From the NCBI RefSeq assembly GCF_024746835.1, contig NZ_CP080531.1, forward strand, positions 5,228,001 through 5,292,000: a DNA stretch of 64,000 nucleotides. The letters are read 5' to 3'. Positions 17,421 to 25,279 of the stretch are shown piece after piece; position 1 is the stretch's first letter, and each line of letters opens with the position of its first letter. The translations under genes and the position numbers were made by a program. A model generated the notes under the pieces. That model searched no databases. It was not told where the DNA came from and was given only the letters and a program-made list of their open reading frames with translations. This DNA comes from Mesorhizobium sp. AR02. GTDB lineage: Bacteria; Pseudomonadota; Alphaproteobacteria; Rhizobiales; Rhizobiaceae.

Positions 17421-18374
17421 ATGCATCCAAGACTGCTCAGGACCTTTCTCGCGGTGGCACGCTGCCGCAACATCACCCGCGCCGCCGAGGCGGTCCATCT
17501 CGCACAGTCGAGTGTCAGCGACCAGATCCAGACCCTCGAGGCGGAGTTGGGTGCCGCTTTGTTCACACGCACGAAGGCCGGCCTGGAGCTGACGCCGGCG
17601 GGGCTGGCGCTGAAGCCGATCGCCGAAGATTTGTTGCGGCTCGACGGCGAGGCGCGCGCGGCGGTGCTGCTGGCTGCCGGGCAGACAAGCGGGGCGCTGA
17701 CCATCGGCGCGCTGGAAACGATCGCCTCGGCCCGGCTGGCGCCCTGGCTGCCGGGATTTCAAGCCAGCCATCCCGACATCATTGTGCGGATGAAGGTGGC
17801 CGACAGCGGCACGCTGCTGCGCCTGCTCAGGGATGGCGACATCGACGTCGCCTTCTGCTTCGAGCGTCGTGACGGTGCGAAGGACGCCGATGAACGCCTG
17901 GCCAGGCGCACCATAGGCGCCGAACCGCTGGTGCTGGTCGCGGCTCCGGCACAAGGCATCGCGCCGCGCGACCTGGCAGGACTTGCCGCGCAGCGCTTCG
18001 TGGCGACGGAGCCTGGATGCATCTACCGGCATATGTTCGACACCGCTTTTGCCGAGGCGGGCATGGCAGCGCCAAAACTTGCCGCTGAAGTCGGTAGCAT
18101 CGGCGCCATTGCCCGGCTGGTGGCGGCGGGTGCTGGGCTGGGCCTCGTTCCACGCCTTGCGGTCAGTGACGCGCTAGAGCGTGGCGATCTTGTCGAACTG
18201 CCATGGCCCGGCCGAGCACAGGCGGCACCGCTGACGATGATCTGGCGACGCCGGCGCGTCCAGCCGCTGGCGCTGCGGCAATTGCTCGCCGCCGCGCGCG
18301 ACACGCTGGCGCAGGAGCCCTCTCAAACCAGTTCAGAACCTGAATCGACAAGCCGCCCCAAGGTCCTGCTTTGA
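17421..18374 (+). CDS. LysR-family transcriptional regulator
   Basis: A 317-residue LysR protein with an N-terminal winged helix (LLRTFLAVARCRNITRAAEAVHLAQSSVSDQIQTLEAELGAALF) and a periplasmic-binding-like effector domain (from GALTIGALETIASARLAPWL). The recognition helix carries SSVSDQI. It lies 20 bp after the protease-like gene and is likely cotranscribed with it; the convergent SDR gene follows. The effector is unknown. Confidence 0.9.
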   Translation: MHPRLLRTFLAVARCRNITRAAEAVHLAQSSVSDQIQTLEAELGAALFTRTKAGLELTPAGLALKPIAEDLLRLDGEARAAVLLAAGQTSGALTIGALETIASARLAPWLPGFQASHPDIIVRMKVADSGTLLRLLRDGDIDVAFCFERRDGAKDADERLARRTIGAEPLVLVAAPAQGIAPRDLAGLAAQRFVATEPGCIYRHMFDTAFAEAGMAAPKLAAEVGSIGAIARLVAAGAGLGLVPRLAVSDALERGDLVELPWPGRAQAAPLTMIWRRRRVQPLALRQLLAAARDTLAQEPSQTSSEPESTSRPKVLL

Positions 18375-18399
18375 AAGCAGTTTCCGATGCCGGTCCAGT

Positions 18400-19128
18400 T
18401 CAGACAAGCCGGTGTCCACCCTCGACATGGAGCGTCGTTCCGGTGGTAAAACCATTGCCGATCAGGAAGAAAATGGCGTCGGCGATATCTGCGGGCTGGC
18501 CGACCCTGCCGACCGGCAGCCGCTCGGCCATCGCGGCAAGCATTTCGGCCTTGCGGTCGCCGGCGACCTGCGCCCAGATCTCGGTGTCGACCCAGCCGGG
18601 CGAAACGGCGTTGACGCGGATCGGCGCGAGTTCGACGGCCAGCGCCCGAACCAGCCCTTCGAGCGCGGCATTGACGGCGGCGACGACCGAGCCGCGGGCG
18701 GCCGGCCGGTAGGCGGCGATGCCGGAGACGAAGGTCATCGAACCGCTCACTGCCAGCTGTCGGGCGCCGTGCTTGGCAAGCAGCAGCGGGCCGAAGAGCT
18801 TGCTGTCGACCGCGCGTTGCGCAGCCTTGAGGTCAAGCTCCGGCAGCAGCCTGTAGGCGCCTTCGATGTCGGCCGCCGTGCTGACGATATGGTCGAGGGC
18901 GCCGATGCGCGCGAACAACGCCGCAACCTGGTCTTCCCGGGCGATGTCGACGACGGCCATGTCCAAGCCGGCGGGATTGCCCAGCGCCTCGCGGGCCTCT
19001 CTCAGCCTCTGCTCACCGCGCCCGGCGATGATGATTTCAGCACCGGCCTCGACACAACGCCTGGCCAGCGCCAGGCCCATGCCGGAGCCGCCGCCGACGA
19101 TCAGGATTTTCTGGTTTGAAATGCTCAT
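18400..19128 (-). CDS. SDR-family protein with non-canonical active site
   Basis: The 242-residue protein has the Rossmann fold of short-chain dehydrogenases, with cofactor motif VGGGSGMG and the GRG turn expected for NADP(H). The canonical YxxxK does not appear: where family members read YxASKAAL this one reads VVAAVNAAL, losing both Tyr and Lys, although the preceding Ser (FVSGIAAY) and the C-terminal SPGWVDTE are kept. It may catalyse by other residues or only bind nucleotide. AAAGGCAG precedes the ATG. It ends 125 bp from the MarR gene on the same strand and may be cotranscribed. Confidence 0.8.
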   Translation of the reverse strand: MSISNQKILIVGGGSGMGLALARRCVEAGAEIIIAGRGEQRLREAREALGNPAGLDMAVVDIAREDQVAALFARIGALDHIVSTAADIEGAYRLLPELDLKAAQRAVDSKLFGPLLLAKHGARQLAVSGSMTFVSGIAAYRPAARGSVVAAVNAALEGLVRALAVELAPIRVNAVSPGWVDTEIWAQVAGDRKAEMLAAMAERLPVGRVGQPADIADAIFFLIGNGFTTGTTLHVEGGHRLV

Positions 19129-19253
19129 TTCGCTCTGCCTTTGCTGGATTGGACAAGGGCAGGGATTGGCAGGTCGGTGTGCCGAGGGGAAACGGAAGAA
19201 ACCGATAGCGCCATCGGAAATGCCGATGATGCCGCGCACGAACGCGGTTTCGG

Positions 19254-19709
19254 TCAGCGCACCAGCGGGCTGTCCCAGACGACGAACAGCAGCGCTTTCA
19301 ATTGGTCGAAGCGCTCCGGCCCGAGCTCGCTGCGCCACTCCTCCTCGATGTCGCGCAATATGTCGACCATCTTCCAGAAAGCGGCGTGGCCGCGTTCGGT
19401 GGCGTGCACCACGCGTGCGCTGCCTTCGCCGTCGGAGCGGACGATATAGCCATACCCTTCGAGGCTGCTGAGCAGCTGGTTGATCGCTTGTTTGCTCATG
19501 CCGGCACGTTCGGCGATGGTACCAGGGCGTGCGCCGTCCGGGCCGGGAAACTGCAGCACCGCCATATGCGGCAGGCGCAATTCGCCGAAACCGGCGGCGT
19601 TGAGCTCCTTGATCAGCCGGCGCTGGATGGCCTGCGCCGGCACGCGCAGCAGGGCGCCGATCAAAAGGTCCTCGGTCTTGGTCTGCAGAACTTCGCTGGA
19701 GGTGGCCAT
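19254..19709 (-). CDS. MarR-family transcriptional regulator
   Basis: A 151-residue MarR protein: helices for dimerisation at both ends, a winged helix with GTIAERAGMSKQAINQLLSSLEGYGYIVRSDGEGSARVVHATERG, and a C-terminal LRDIEEEWRSELG helix. It is divergent from the cupin gene, and two matching palindromes lie in the 64-bp gap, so autoregulation together with the cupin gene is likely. The downstream SDR gene may belong to the same unit. Confidence 0.9.
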   Translation of the reverse strand: MATSSEVLQTKTEDLLIGALLRVPAQAIQRRLIKELNAAGFGELRLPHMAVLQFPGPDGARPGTIAERAGMSKQAINQLLSSLEGYGYIVRSDGEGSARVVHATERGHAAFWKMVDILRDIEEEWRSELGPERFDQLKALLFVVWDSPLVR

Positions 19710-19719
19710 TGACGATCCG

Positions 19720-19734
19720 GTAAATTGAGTTTAC
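19720..19734. promoter_or_regulatory. Operator palindrome 1 for the MarR regulator
   Basis: GTAAATTGAGTTTAC, an inverted repeat of GTAAA-N5-TTTAC form, eleven bases before the marR start. Size and symmetry suit a MarR dimer. Confidence 0.7.
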
Positions 19735-19743
19735 TGACTGCTA

Positions 19744-19758
19744 GTAAATGTAATTTAC
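19744..19758. promoter_or_regulatory. Operator palindrome 2 for the MarR regulator
   Basis: GTAAATGTAATTTAC, the same GTAAA-N5-TTTAC pattern. Its centre is 24 bp from that of site 1, close to two helical turns, and it lies 15 bp before the cupin start. Confidence 0.7.
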
Positions 19759-19773
19759 CAGAGGGGTTGCGCA

Positions 19774-20247
19774 ATGTCAGCCATGGATCTTCAGGTCAAC
19801 CCATCCAATGAAACCATCGGCACCAAGGGGCTGTCGGTCCGTTTCCTGGTATCGGGCGAAAATTCGAACGGCAGTGTCGCCGCTTTCGAGCTGATGGTGC
19901 CGGGCGCACAGCGCTTGCCAGCGCCGGCGCACAGCCACGATCACTACGAGGAAACCATCTACGGCATTGATGGGGTGTTGACCTGGACCGTGGACGGCAA
20001 GCCGATCGAGGTTGGGCCGGGGGAGGCGCTGTGCATTCCACGCGGCGCCGTCCACCGCTTCGACAACAATGGCACCAAGGATGCCAAGGCACTCTGCGTC
20101 ATCACGCCGGCGGCGATTGGTCCGGACTATTTCCGGGAGGCATTCGGCTTGCTCAACGCAGCTGCCGGTGGGCCGCCGGACAAAGCCAAGATGATGGAGA
20201 TCATGCGCCGCCACGGGCTGACGCCGGCAGCCCCGCCACCGGTCTGA
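19774..20247 (+). CDS. Cupin-domain protein under MarR control
   Basis: A 157-residue single-cupin protein. The metal-binding first motif is visible as PAPAHSHDHYEETIYGIDG and the second as CIPRGAVHRFDN, together giving the His/Glu ligand set. Cupins range from sugar isomerases and dioxygenases to storage or sensing domains; nothing here fixes the reaction. It is divergent from the marR gene and shares its two operators, so it is probably induced by the MarR ligand. The start has GGGG shortly upstream. Confidence 0.82.
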   Translation: MSAMDLQVNPSNETIGTKGLSVRFLVSGENSNGSVAAFELMVPGAQRLPAPAHSHDHYEETIYGIDGVLTWTVDGKPIEVGPGEALCIPRGAVHRFDNNGTKDAKALCVITPAAIGPDYFREAFGLLNAAAGGPPDKAKMMEIMRRHGLTPAAPPPV

Positions 20248-20275
20248 CGCCGGCCGCAGGGGCAGGGCGCGTCCC

Positions 20276-20886
20276 TTATTCCTGGCAAGCGGTGAAGGCG
20301 TCGCCCGAGTTCCAGTCCCGGAATGCGATGGTCTGGCCTTCAGCCGACATGGTCTTGTGCTTGGTACTGCCGTCCGGCTGCTGCTTCGAGCTGGTGCCCT
20401 TGCCGGTCAGCACATTGTAGTCACAGGCGCTGGCGGCATTCTCCTGCAGATAATCATCGGAATCGAGGCGAAGCCGGCAACGATGAAGGCGCCGTTGCGG
20501 TAGGCGATGGTCAGTGTCTGGTTGGTGCGCTCGCTGCCGATCTCCGGCGCCGGCAGATAGAATTTGATCGAGCCGTTGGGCAGCATCGTCAGCTCCGGCT
20601 CGGTGTCGGAGTTCTCATAGCCCGGCCGGTCGTAACCGTTCCACTCGCCACCGATCTGTTCGTGTACGATTTCGACGGGCTTGAGGTAATTGTGCTCGAT
20701 ATCCCTGAGGAAGAAATGGATGTCCATCGGGTCGGTCGGCCCGGTCTCGACCACCATGGCAAGGTCGGGAGCGCCGTCGCCGTTGAAATCGCCGGTCAGC
20801 GCGGTGATGATCTTGCGGGTTTCGATCGGTTCGGCCAGCGCCACGCCCGGCAGCAGCAAGGCAAGGCCGAAGAGCAGAAATCTCAT
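20276..20886 (-). pseudogene. Exported FG-GAP-like protein, one-base frameshift
   Basis: The first frame gives a signal peptide (MRFLLFGLALLLPGVALA) and a mature domain with the Ca-binding FG-GAP/VCBS loop TGDFNGDGAPDLAMV, up to IVAGFA. The reading then continues in the next frame as DSDDYLQENAASACDYNVLTG and ends with FRDWNSGDAFTACQE and TAA. The join is near 20,460; one T restored (GCCTC to GCCTTC) gives GFAFDSDDY and a ~203-residue protein. The second half contains two cysteines and keeps good protein character, so damage is recent or the base call is wrong. Function unknown, periplasmic. Confidence 0.72.
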
Positions 20887-21135
20887 GGTGACGTATCCCC
20901 CAGCGTGGCAGTTGTGGTCCTATAGCACGGTGGGGAAATGTCGCGCTCCTCCATCGGGCGGTTACACTCTTGCGGCAACGCGGCGATGGTGGTGTGTTCC
21001 CCACTTCACTGCAGCGTGCCCCACTGCTGACGAAAACTGACGGTGGACCATGCCACGATGGCGGGAATCGAATGATGCAGGAGGCAAGATGACCGCGACG
21101 CCAGCGACAACAATTCTGAACCGGCAGGCCCACTG

Positions 21136-21735
21136 ATGGCGCCGGTCAAGGTCGATCCCGACAAGGTTCGGGAATTCCCCGACGCGGCGAGTTTTTATGC
21201 CTGGCTCGGCCAGCACCACGCCACGGAAACCGAAGTGTGGATCAAGGTGCACAAGGTCGGGTCGGGGCTGAAGTCGATCACGCCGAAGGAGGCCATCGAC
21301 GTCGTGCTGTGCTTCGGCTGGATCGACGCGGTGCGCAAGGGGCTGGACGAGAACAGTTTTCTCCAGCGCTACACGCCGCGCGGCAAGAAGAGCATCTGGA
21401 GCAAGATCAACATCGACAATGTCGCGCGGCTGGTGGAGGAGGGCCGCATGACCGGGCATGGGCTGAGCCAGGTCGAGGCCGCCAAGGCCGACGGACGCTG
21501 GGCGCGCGCCTATGGTAGCGGCAAGGAAATGAAAATCCCTGACGATCTGCAGGCAGCCATCGATGCCGAACCAGCGGCGAAGGCGATGCTGGAAAAGCTC
21601 AGCGCGCAGAACCGCTTCTCGCTCGCCTTCCGCACCCACAACATGAAGACCGAGGCCGGCCGCAAGAAGAAGATCGAGACCTTCGTGGCGATGCTGAAAC
21701 GCGGCGAGACGATCTATCCGCAGGGCAAGAAGTAG
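21136..21735 (+). CDS. YdeI/OmpD-associated family protein
   Basis: The 199-residue protein fits the YdeI/OmpD-associated family. The N-terminal part has FYAWLGQHHATETEVWIKVHKVGSG, the middle AIDVVLCFGWIDAVRKGLDENSFLQRYTPRGKKSIWSKIN is the family hallmark (described by its key words CFGWIDA, RYTPR, SIWSKIN), and the C-terminus has a LAFRTHNMKTEAGRKKKIE helix. Members have been linked to envelope stress and peptide resistance, but the activity is unknown. The 3' end overlaps the end of the opposing LysR gene by 22 bp. Confidence 0.8.
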   Translation: MAPVKVDPDKVREFPDAASFYAWLGQHHATETEVWIKVHKVGSGLKSITPKEAIDVVLCFGWIDAVRKGLDENSFLQRYTPRGKKSIWSKINIDNVARLVEEGRMTGHGLSQVEAAKADGRWARAYGSGKEMKIPDDLQAAIDAEPAAKAMLEKLSAQNRFSLAFRTHNMKTEAGRKKKIETFVAMLKRGETIYPQGKK

Positions 21736-22688
21736 GGCGCGTCCGGCGCCGGAGCTTGGGTCGATGCCATAGGGATGGTCGGCGAGGGCGCCGCCGACGA
21801 CATCAGGATGTCGTCGCGCACGGCCTGGACAAGAAAGTCGAGGACCGTCGTCACACGCAGCGGTATATTCCGGCGGGATGGGTAGACGACATTGATCGGC
21901 AGGCGTGTCGGTGGAAAATCCGGCATCAGCTTGACCAGCCTGCCTGCTTCGATGTCCGGTCTGGCCAGAATGTGGGAGAGCACCGCAAGCCCGGCTCCTG
22001 CCAATGCCGCGCGATGGACGGCCATTGAATTGTTGGCGACAAGGCGGGGCTCGATCCGCAGAACAACTTCATCCGCTCCACTGGAGAACGACCATGACCG
22101 GCCGTCGCCGCCACGGCTGTAGCAAATGCAGGAATGATCCCTGATGTCTTGCGGCGCTCGCGGTGTGTCGCGTCCCTTGAGATAGGCTGGCGAGGCCACG
22201 AGAAAGGCTGTTGTCCAGCCGATCCGGCGGCACATCAGGCTGCTGTCACCGACCGGCCCGAGACGTACCTCGAGATCGATTGCGCTCGCGACCAGGTCCG
22301 ACGGCTCGTCGCGAAGGAGCAGATCGACTTGAAGTGCCGGATGGCGCTCCAGCAGCCTTGCCAGGCGGTCGCTGATGAAGAAGCCGAGCGGCGTTGGCAG
22401 GCTGAGCCGCACCTTCCCCGATACGGCCGCTTCGGCACAGCCGGCCTGGCCGAGCGCTTCGACCGCTTCGATGACGCGCAGCGCCATCGGCAGCATCTGT
22501 TCACCCTCCGCCGTCAAGGCGAGCGCGCTCGTCGTACGGTGCAGAAGGCGCGTCTTGAGATGCGATTCCAGCGCGGAGACCTGCCGGGATACAGCCGGCT
22601 GCGTCAGATCAAGGTCGATGGCAGCCGCAGAGAAGGATTTTGTCTGCGCCACGCGCAGGAACGTTCGCAACGCCGATACGACGTCCAT
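21714..22688 (-). CDS. LysR-family regulator, divergent from the CMD operon
   Basis: A 324-residue LysR protein. Its helix-turn-helix is SALRTFLRVAQTKSFSAAAIDLDLTQPAVSRQVSALESHLKTRL, with effector domain from VRLSLPTPLGFFISDRL to the end; the class with DLEVRLGPVGDSSL and RSWSFS patterns is common near stress and detoxification genes. GAGGGCGAGG precedes this ATG; two further ATGs lie 12 and 24 bases upstream. It is divergent from the carboxymuconolactone-decarboxylase-like operon, which it may control alongside the Rrf2 site found there. Confidence 0.85.
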   Translation of the reverse strand: MDVVSALRTFLRVAQTKSFSAAAIDLDLTQPAVSRQVSALESHLKTRLLHRTTSALALTAEGEQMLPMALRVIEAVEALGQAGCAEAAVSGKVRLSLPTPLGFFISDRLARLLERHPALQVDLLLRDEPSDLVASAIDLEVRLGPVGDSSLMCRRIGWTTAFLVASPAYLKGRDTPRAPQDIRDHSCICYSRGGDGRSWSFSSGADEVVLRIEPRLVANNSMAVHRAALAGAGLAVLSHILARPDIEAGRLVKLMPDFPPTRLPINVVYPSRRNIPLRVTTVLDFLVQAVRDDILMSSAAPSPTIPMASTQAPAPDAPYFLPCG

Positions 22689-22774
22689 CCTCGCCCTCAT
22701 ACTTTTCGACATAAGCCTTATGTCCGCATTCTAGGCGGGTGGCGCTTTACTGTCCAGCTATTATGGATATTAAT

Positions 22775-22788
22775 TGTCCTTAAGGACA
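22775..22788. promoter_or_regulatory. Perfect 14-bp palindrome inside a longer dyad
   Basis: TGTCCTTAAGGACA is a perfect palindrome. It is nested in a larger dyad with arms GGATAT (22,765-22,770) and ATATCC (22,793-22,798) of the same centre. This is a good candidate site for the divergent LysR regulator or a second Rrf2 dimer. Confidence 0.6.
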
Positions 22789-22798
22789 TAAGATATCC
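22780..22798. promoter_or_regulatory. Candidate Rrf2 operator, copy 1
   Basis: TTAAGGACATAAGATATCC matches 16 of 19 positions of the site before the rrf2-type gene at 25,207-25,225. It ends 17 bases before the first gene of the CMD-NmrA-cupin operon, where a bound repressor would block transcription. Confidence 0.7.
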
Positions 22799-22815
22799 GC
22801 AAACAGGGAAAAGCC

Positions 22816-23295
22816 ATGACACAGCGCCTCAACGCCGCGCAGCAATCGCCTGAATTGTTCAAGAAGCTCATCGATCTCAGCATGGCCGAGACACATGGCG
22901 CCATCGAAGAGAAGATCCGCGATCTGGTCCACATCAGGGCATCCCAGATCAATGGCTGCGCCTTCTGCCTCGACATGCATGTCAAGGAAGCCAAGATCCA
23001 CGGCGAGAGCGAGCTGCGGCTCCATCATGTCGCCGTCTGGCGGGAATCGACCCTTTTCATTCCCCGTGAACGTGCCGCCCTTGCCTGGACCGAAGCCGTC
23101 ACCAAACTCCCCGAAGGCGGTATCCCGGACGAACTCTACGAGCGCGTGCGCGGGCAGCTTTCGGAAAAGGAAATCTCCGACCTCACCTTCTCGATCATGG
23201 CCATCAATGCCTGGAACCGCGTCAACGTCGCCTTCAAGACCGTGCCCGGCTCTGCGGACAAGCTCTACGGCCTCGACAAGGCCGGCCTGAACTAA
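22816..23295 (+). CDS. Carboxymuconolactone decarboxylase/AhpD-like peroxidase-type protein
   Basis: A 159-residue all-helical protein of the CMD/AhpD superfamily. The catalytic CxxC with its following His is in NGCAFCLDMHVKEAK (the CxxCxxxH proton-relay motif of alkylhydroperoxidases), and the C-terminal part has SEKEISDLTFSIMAINAWNRVN. A thiol-dependent peroxidase role is therefore likely. It is the first gene of an operon with an NmrA-like NAD(P)-binding protein and an exported cupin. It sits under a site shared with the rrf2-type gene, consistent with redox-responsive expression. Confidence 0.85.
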   Translation: MTQRLNAAQQSPELFKKLIDLSMAETHGAIEEKIRDLVHIRASQINGCAFCLDMHVKEAKIHGESELRLHHVAVWRESTLFIPRERAALAWTEAVTKLPEGGIPDELYERVRGQLSEKEISDLTFSIMAINAWNRVNVAFKTVPGSADKLYGLDKAGLN

Positions 23296-23355
23296 ACCTT
23301 TCCTCGGCCCATCAATCGATGCGGCGCAACAGTGCGGCCGCAAACGGAGACTGTT

Positions 23356-24108
23356 ATGAAAATCGTCATCATCGGGGGCACCGGGCTCATCGGTTCCAAG
23401 ACCACCGAACGCCTGCGCAGGCAGGGTAACGAGGTGATCGCAGCCGCGCCGAATACCGGCGTCAACACCATAACCGGCGAAGGCCTGCAGGAAGCGCTCG
23501 AAGGCGCGGAAGTCGTGATCGACCTCGCCAACTCACCCTCTTTCGAGGACAAGGCAGCGATGGACTTCTTCGAGACGTCGGGCCGCAACCTGCTCGCTGC
23601 GGACAAGGCCGCCGGCGTCAGGCACCATATCGCGCTCTCGGTAGTCGGCACCGAACGCCTGCAGGATTGCGGCTATTTCCGCGCCAAGCTCGCCCAGGAG
23701 AATCTGATCAAGGCTTCCGGCATTCCCTACACCATCGTTCATTCCACGCAGTTCATGGAATTCCTGGCCGGGATCGCCAAATCGGGCACTGTTGGCGAGG
23801 CGGTGCATCTGTCGCCGGCCTATGTGCAGCCCATCGCATCCGACGACGTCGCCGACGTCATGGCCGGGGTCGCGCTCGCCGCGCCGATCAACGGCATGAT
23901 CGAGATTTCGGGTCCGCAGCGTGTGCGCATGAGCGAACTCGTCGCCCGCTACCTCAAGGCTGTCGGCGATCCCCGCGAGGTGGTGGCCGATCCGGAGGCG
24001 CTCTACTTCGGCGCGCGGCTGAACGACACTTCGCTCGTCTCCGACAACAATCCCCGCCTCGGCCACATCACCTTCGAGCAGTGGTTTCCCACCTCGGCGC
24101 GGAAGTGA
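23356..24108 (+). CDS. NmrA-like NAD(P)-binding protein
   Basis: The 250-residue product is an atypical short-chain dehydrogenase of the NmrA/HSCARG kind. It has Rossmann motif MKIVIIGGTGLIGSKTTERL and a VIDLANSPSFED segment. It lacks the YxxxK of true dehydrogenases in the usual place, as is normal in this class. Such proteins either reduce quinones or sense the NADPH/NADP ratio. CGGAGA five bases before the ATG fixes the start. It is the second gene of the CMD operon, 60 bp after the first. Confidence 0.82.
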   Translation: MKIVIIGGTGLIGSKTTERLRRQGNEVIAAAPNTGVNTITGEGLQEALEGAEVVIDLANSPSFEDKAAMDFFETSGRNLLAADKAAGVRHHIALSVVGTERLQDCGYFRAKLAQENLIKASGIPYTIVHSTQFMEFLAGIAKSGTVGEAVHLSPAYVQPIASDDVADVMAGVALAAPINGMIEISGPQRVRMSELVARYLKAVGDPREVVADPEALYFGARLNDTSLVSDNNPRLGHITFEQWFPTSARK

Positions 24109-24168
24109 CCGCCAGGATGCGCCGTGGCTCAGGCGCGGCACATCGCTCAACACAAAAGGAGTTTCGAA

Positions 24169-24588
24169 ATGATCAAGTCAATCGCCGCCGCCCTCGTCGT
24201 GACGGCAGCCCTGGTGGGTACGGCCGGAGCCCATGACGCCGGCGAAAGGGCCGCCAAAGTCACCCTCGTCTATGAGCATGAACTGCCGAATGTTCCGGGC
24301 AAGAGCATCAAGGGCATCCTCGTCGAATATGGCCCGGGCGGCACCTCGCCGGCGCACACCCATCCGACCTCTGCCTTCATCTATGCGACGGTTCTGGAAG
24401 GCTCCATCCGCAGTCAGGTCAACGACGACCCGGTCAAGGTCTACAAGGCCGGCGAGAGCTTTTCGGAGATGCCGGGCGATCGCCACAGTGTGAGCGAAAA
24501 CGGCAGCGAGACGGAGCCCGCGAAGCTGCTGGCGGTGTTCGTGGTCGATACCGCTCAGAAAGAACTGACCTATCCGGCCAAGAAGTAG
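24169..24588 (+). CDS. Exported cupin protein
   Basis: A 139-residue protein with a signal peptide (MIKSIAAALVVTAALVGTAGA) and one cupin domain: GPGGTSPAHTHPTSAFIYATVLEG (metal-binding His pair) and GESFSEMPGDRHSVSEN. It should act in the periplasm, perhaps as a small dioxygenase, isomerase or binding protein. AAAAGGAG precedes the ATG. It is the last gene of the CMD-NmrA-cupin operon and is followed by a hairpin. Confidence 0.83.
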   Translation: MIKSIAAALVVTAALVGTAGAHDAGERAAKVTLVYEHELPNVPGKSIKGILVEYGPGGTSPAHTHPTSAFIYATVLEGSIRSQVNDDPVKVYKAGESFSEMPGDRHSVSENGSETEPAKLLAVFVVDTAQKELTYPAKK

Positions 24589-24596
24589 GCCGAAAG

Positions 24597-24624
24597 GGCC
24601 GGGCACCTTTCCTGGTGTCCGGCC
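24597..24624 (+). terminator. Hairpin at the end of the CMD operon
   Basis: GGCCGGGCACC, loop TTTCCT, GGTGTCCGGCC: an 11-bp stem with one G-T wobble and no T-tract. It could terminate weakly or protect the mRNA end. Confidence 0.5.
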
Positions 24625-24690
24625 GTGCCTGTGAACTCGGATCATGCCGGGTTCTATCCGCGACGAGAGGCCCGTCGCGACCCGTCAGGG

Positions 24691-25179
24691 TCATCCGGCA
24701 CGCTCCAGCACCCATTCGAAGCTGCTTTTCCAAAGGTCCGCCGGAATGTCGAGGGCCAGTGCCTCGGTGAGGTCGGAAAGCCTGACGGCGCGCAATTTTT
24801 CACGCCAGGCCTCATCGGCTTCCCACATGATGCGCGCCACCGGGCAAGGGCCGCTTTCGCAATAACCCTGAGGACGACACGGATTGTTCTCGCGGATGTT
24901 GTTGCAGACAAACGTCCGCGCCTTGCCCTCAACCGCCTCCACAATGTCGAGGAAGGTCAGCTCGGCCGGTGGCCGCGCCAATCGGTATCCACCTGACGGA
25001 CCCAATGTCGTATGGACCAGACCCGCCTGCGACAGACTTTGCAGTGCCTTGGAAAGATATTCCTTGGGAAGGCCGTGGAATTCGGCGAGCGCTTTTGTGG
25101 AGAGATACCGCCCCTCAGGCAGGCCGGCGAGAATGGCGCAGCAGTGCAGCGCCCATTCGACTTGGCTTTTCAGGATCAT
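24691..25179 (-). CDS. Rrf2-family regulator with a four-cysteine cluster
   Basis: A 162-residue Rrf2 protein: N-terminal winged helix (LSTKALAEFHGLPKEYLSKALQSLSQAGLVHTTLGPSGGYRLARP) and a dimerisation helix. The loop after VEGKARTFVC holds four cysteines (C..PC..YC..PC), more than the usual three of NsrR/IscR, so it could bind an Fe-S cluster or form redox disulfides. A 19-bp near-palindrome upstream of its start recurs before the CMD operon 2.4 kb away, pointing to control of both. The orientation is convergent with that operon's end. Confidence 0.87.
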   Translation of the reverse strand: MILKSQVEWALHCCAILAGLPEGRYLSTKALAEFHGLPKEYLSKALQSLSQAGLVHTTLGPSGGYRLARPPAELTFLDIVEAVEGKARTFVCNNIRENNPCRPQGYCESGPCPVARIMWEADEAWREKLRAVRLSDLTEALALDIPADLWKSSFEWVLERAG

Positions 25180-25206
25180 CCACGGATTCCGGCCGACCGA
25201 ACTCTA

Positions 25207-25225
25207 TTAAGGATATGAAATATCC
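25207..25225. promoter_or_regulatory. Candidate Rrf2 operator, copy 2
   Basis: TTAAGGATATGAAATATCC contains the perfect dyad GGATAT-GAA-ATATCC, 28 bp before the rrf2-type start. It matches the site before the CMD operon at 16 of 19 positions, suggesting autoregulation. Confidence 0.7.
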
Positions 25226-25279
25226 CTATTCTGCCGCAGTGTAAACAGACTGGTTCTGGCGAGTGGGATGAGCCAGTTC

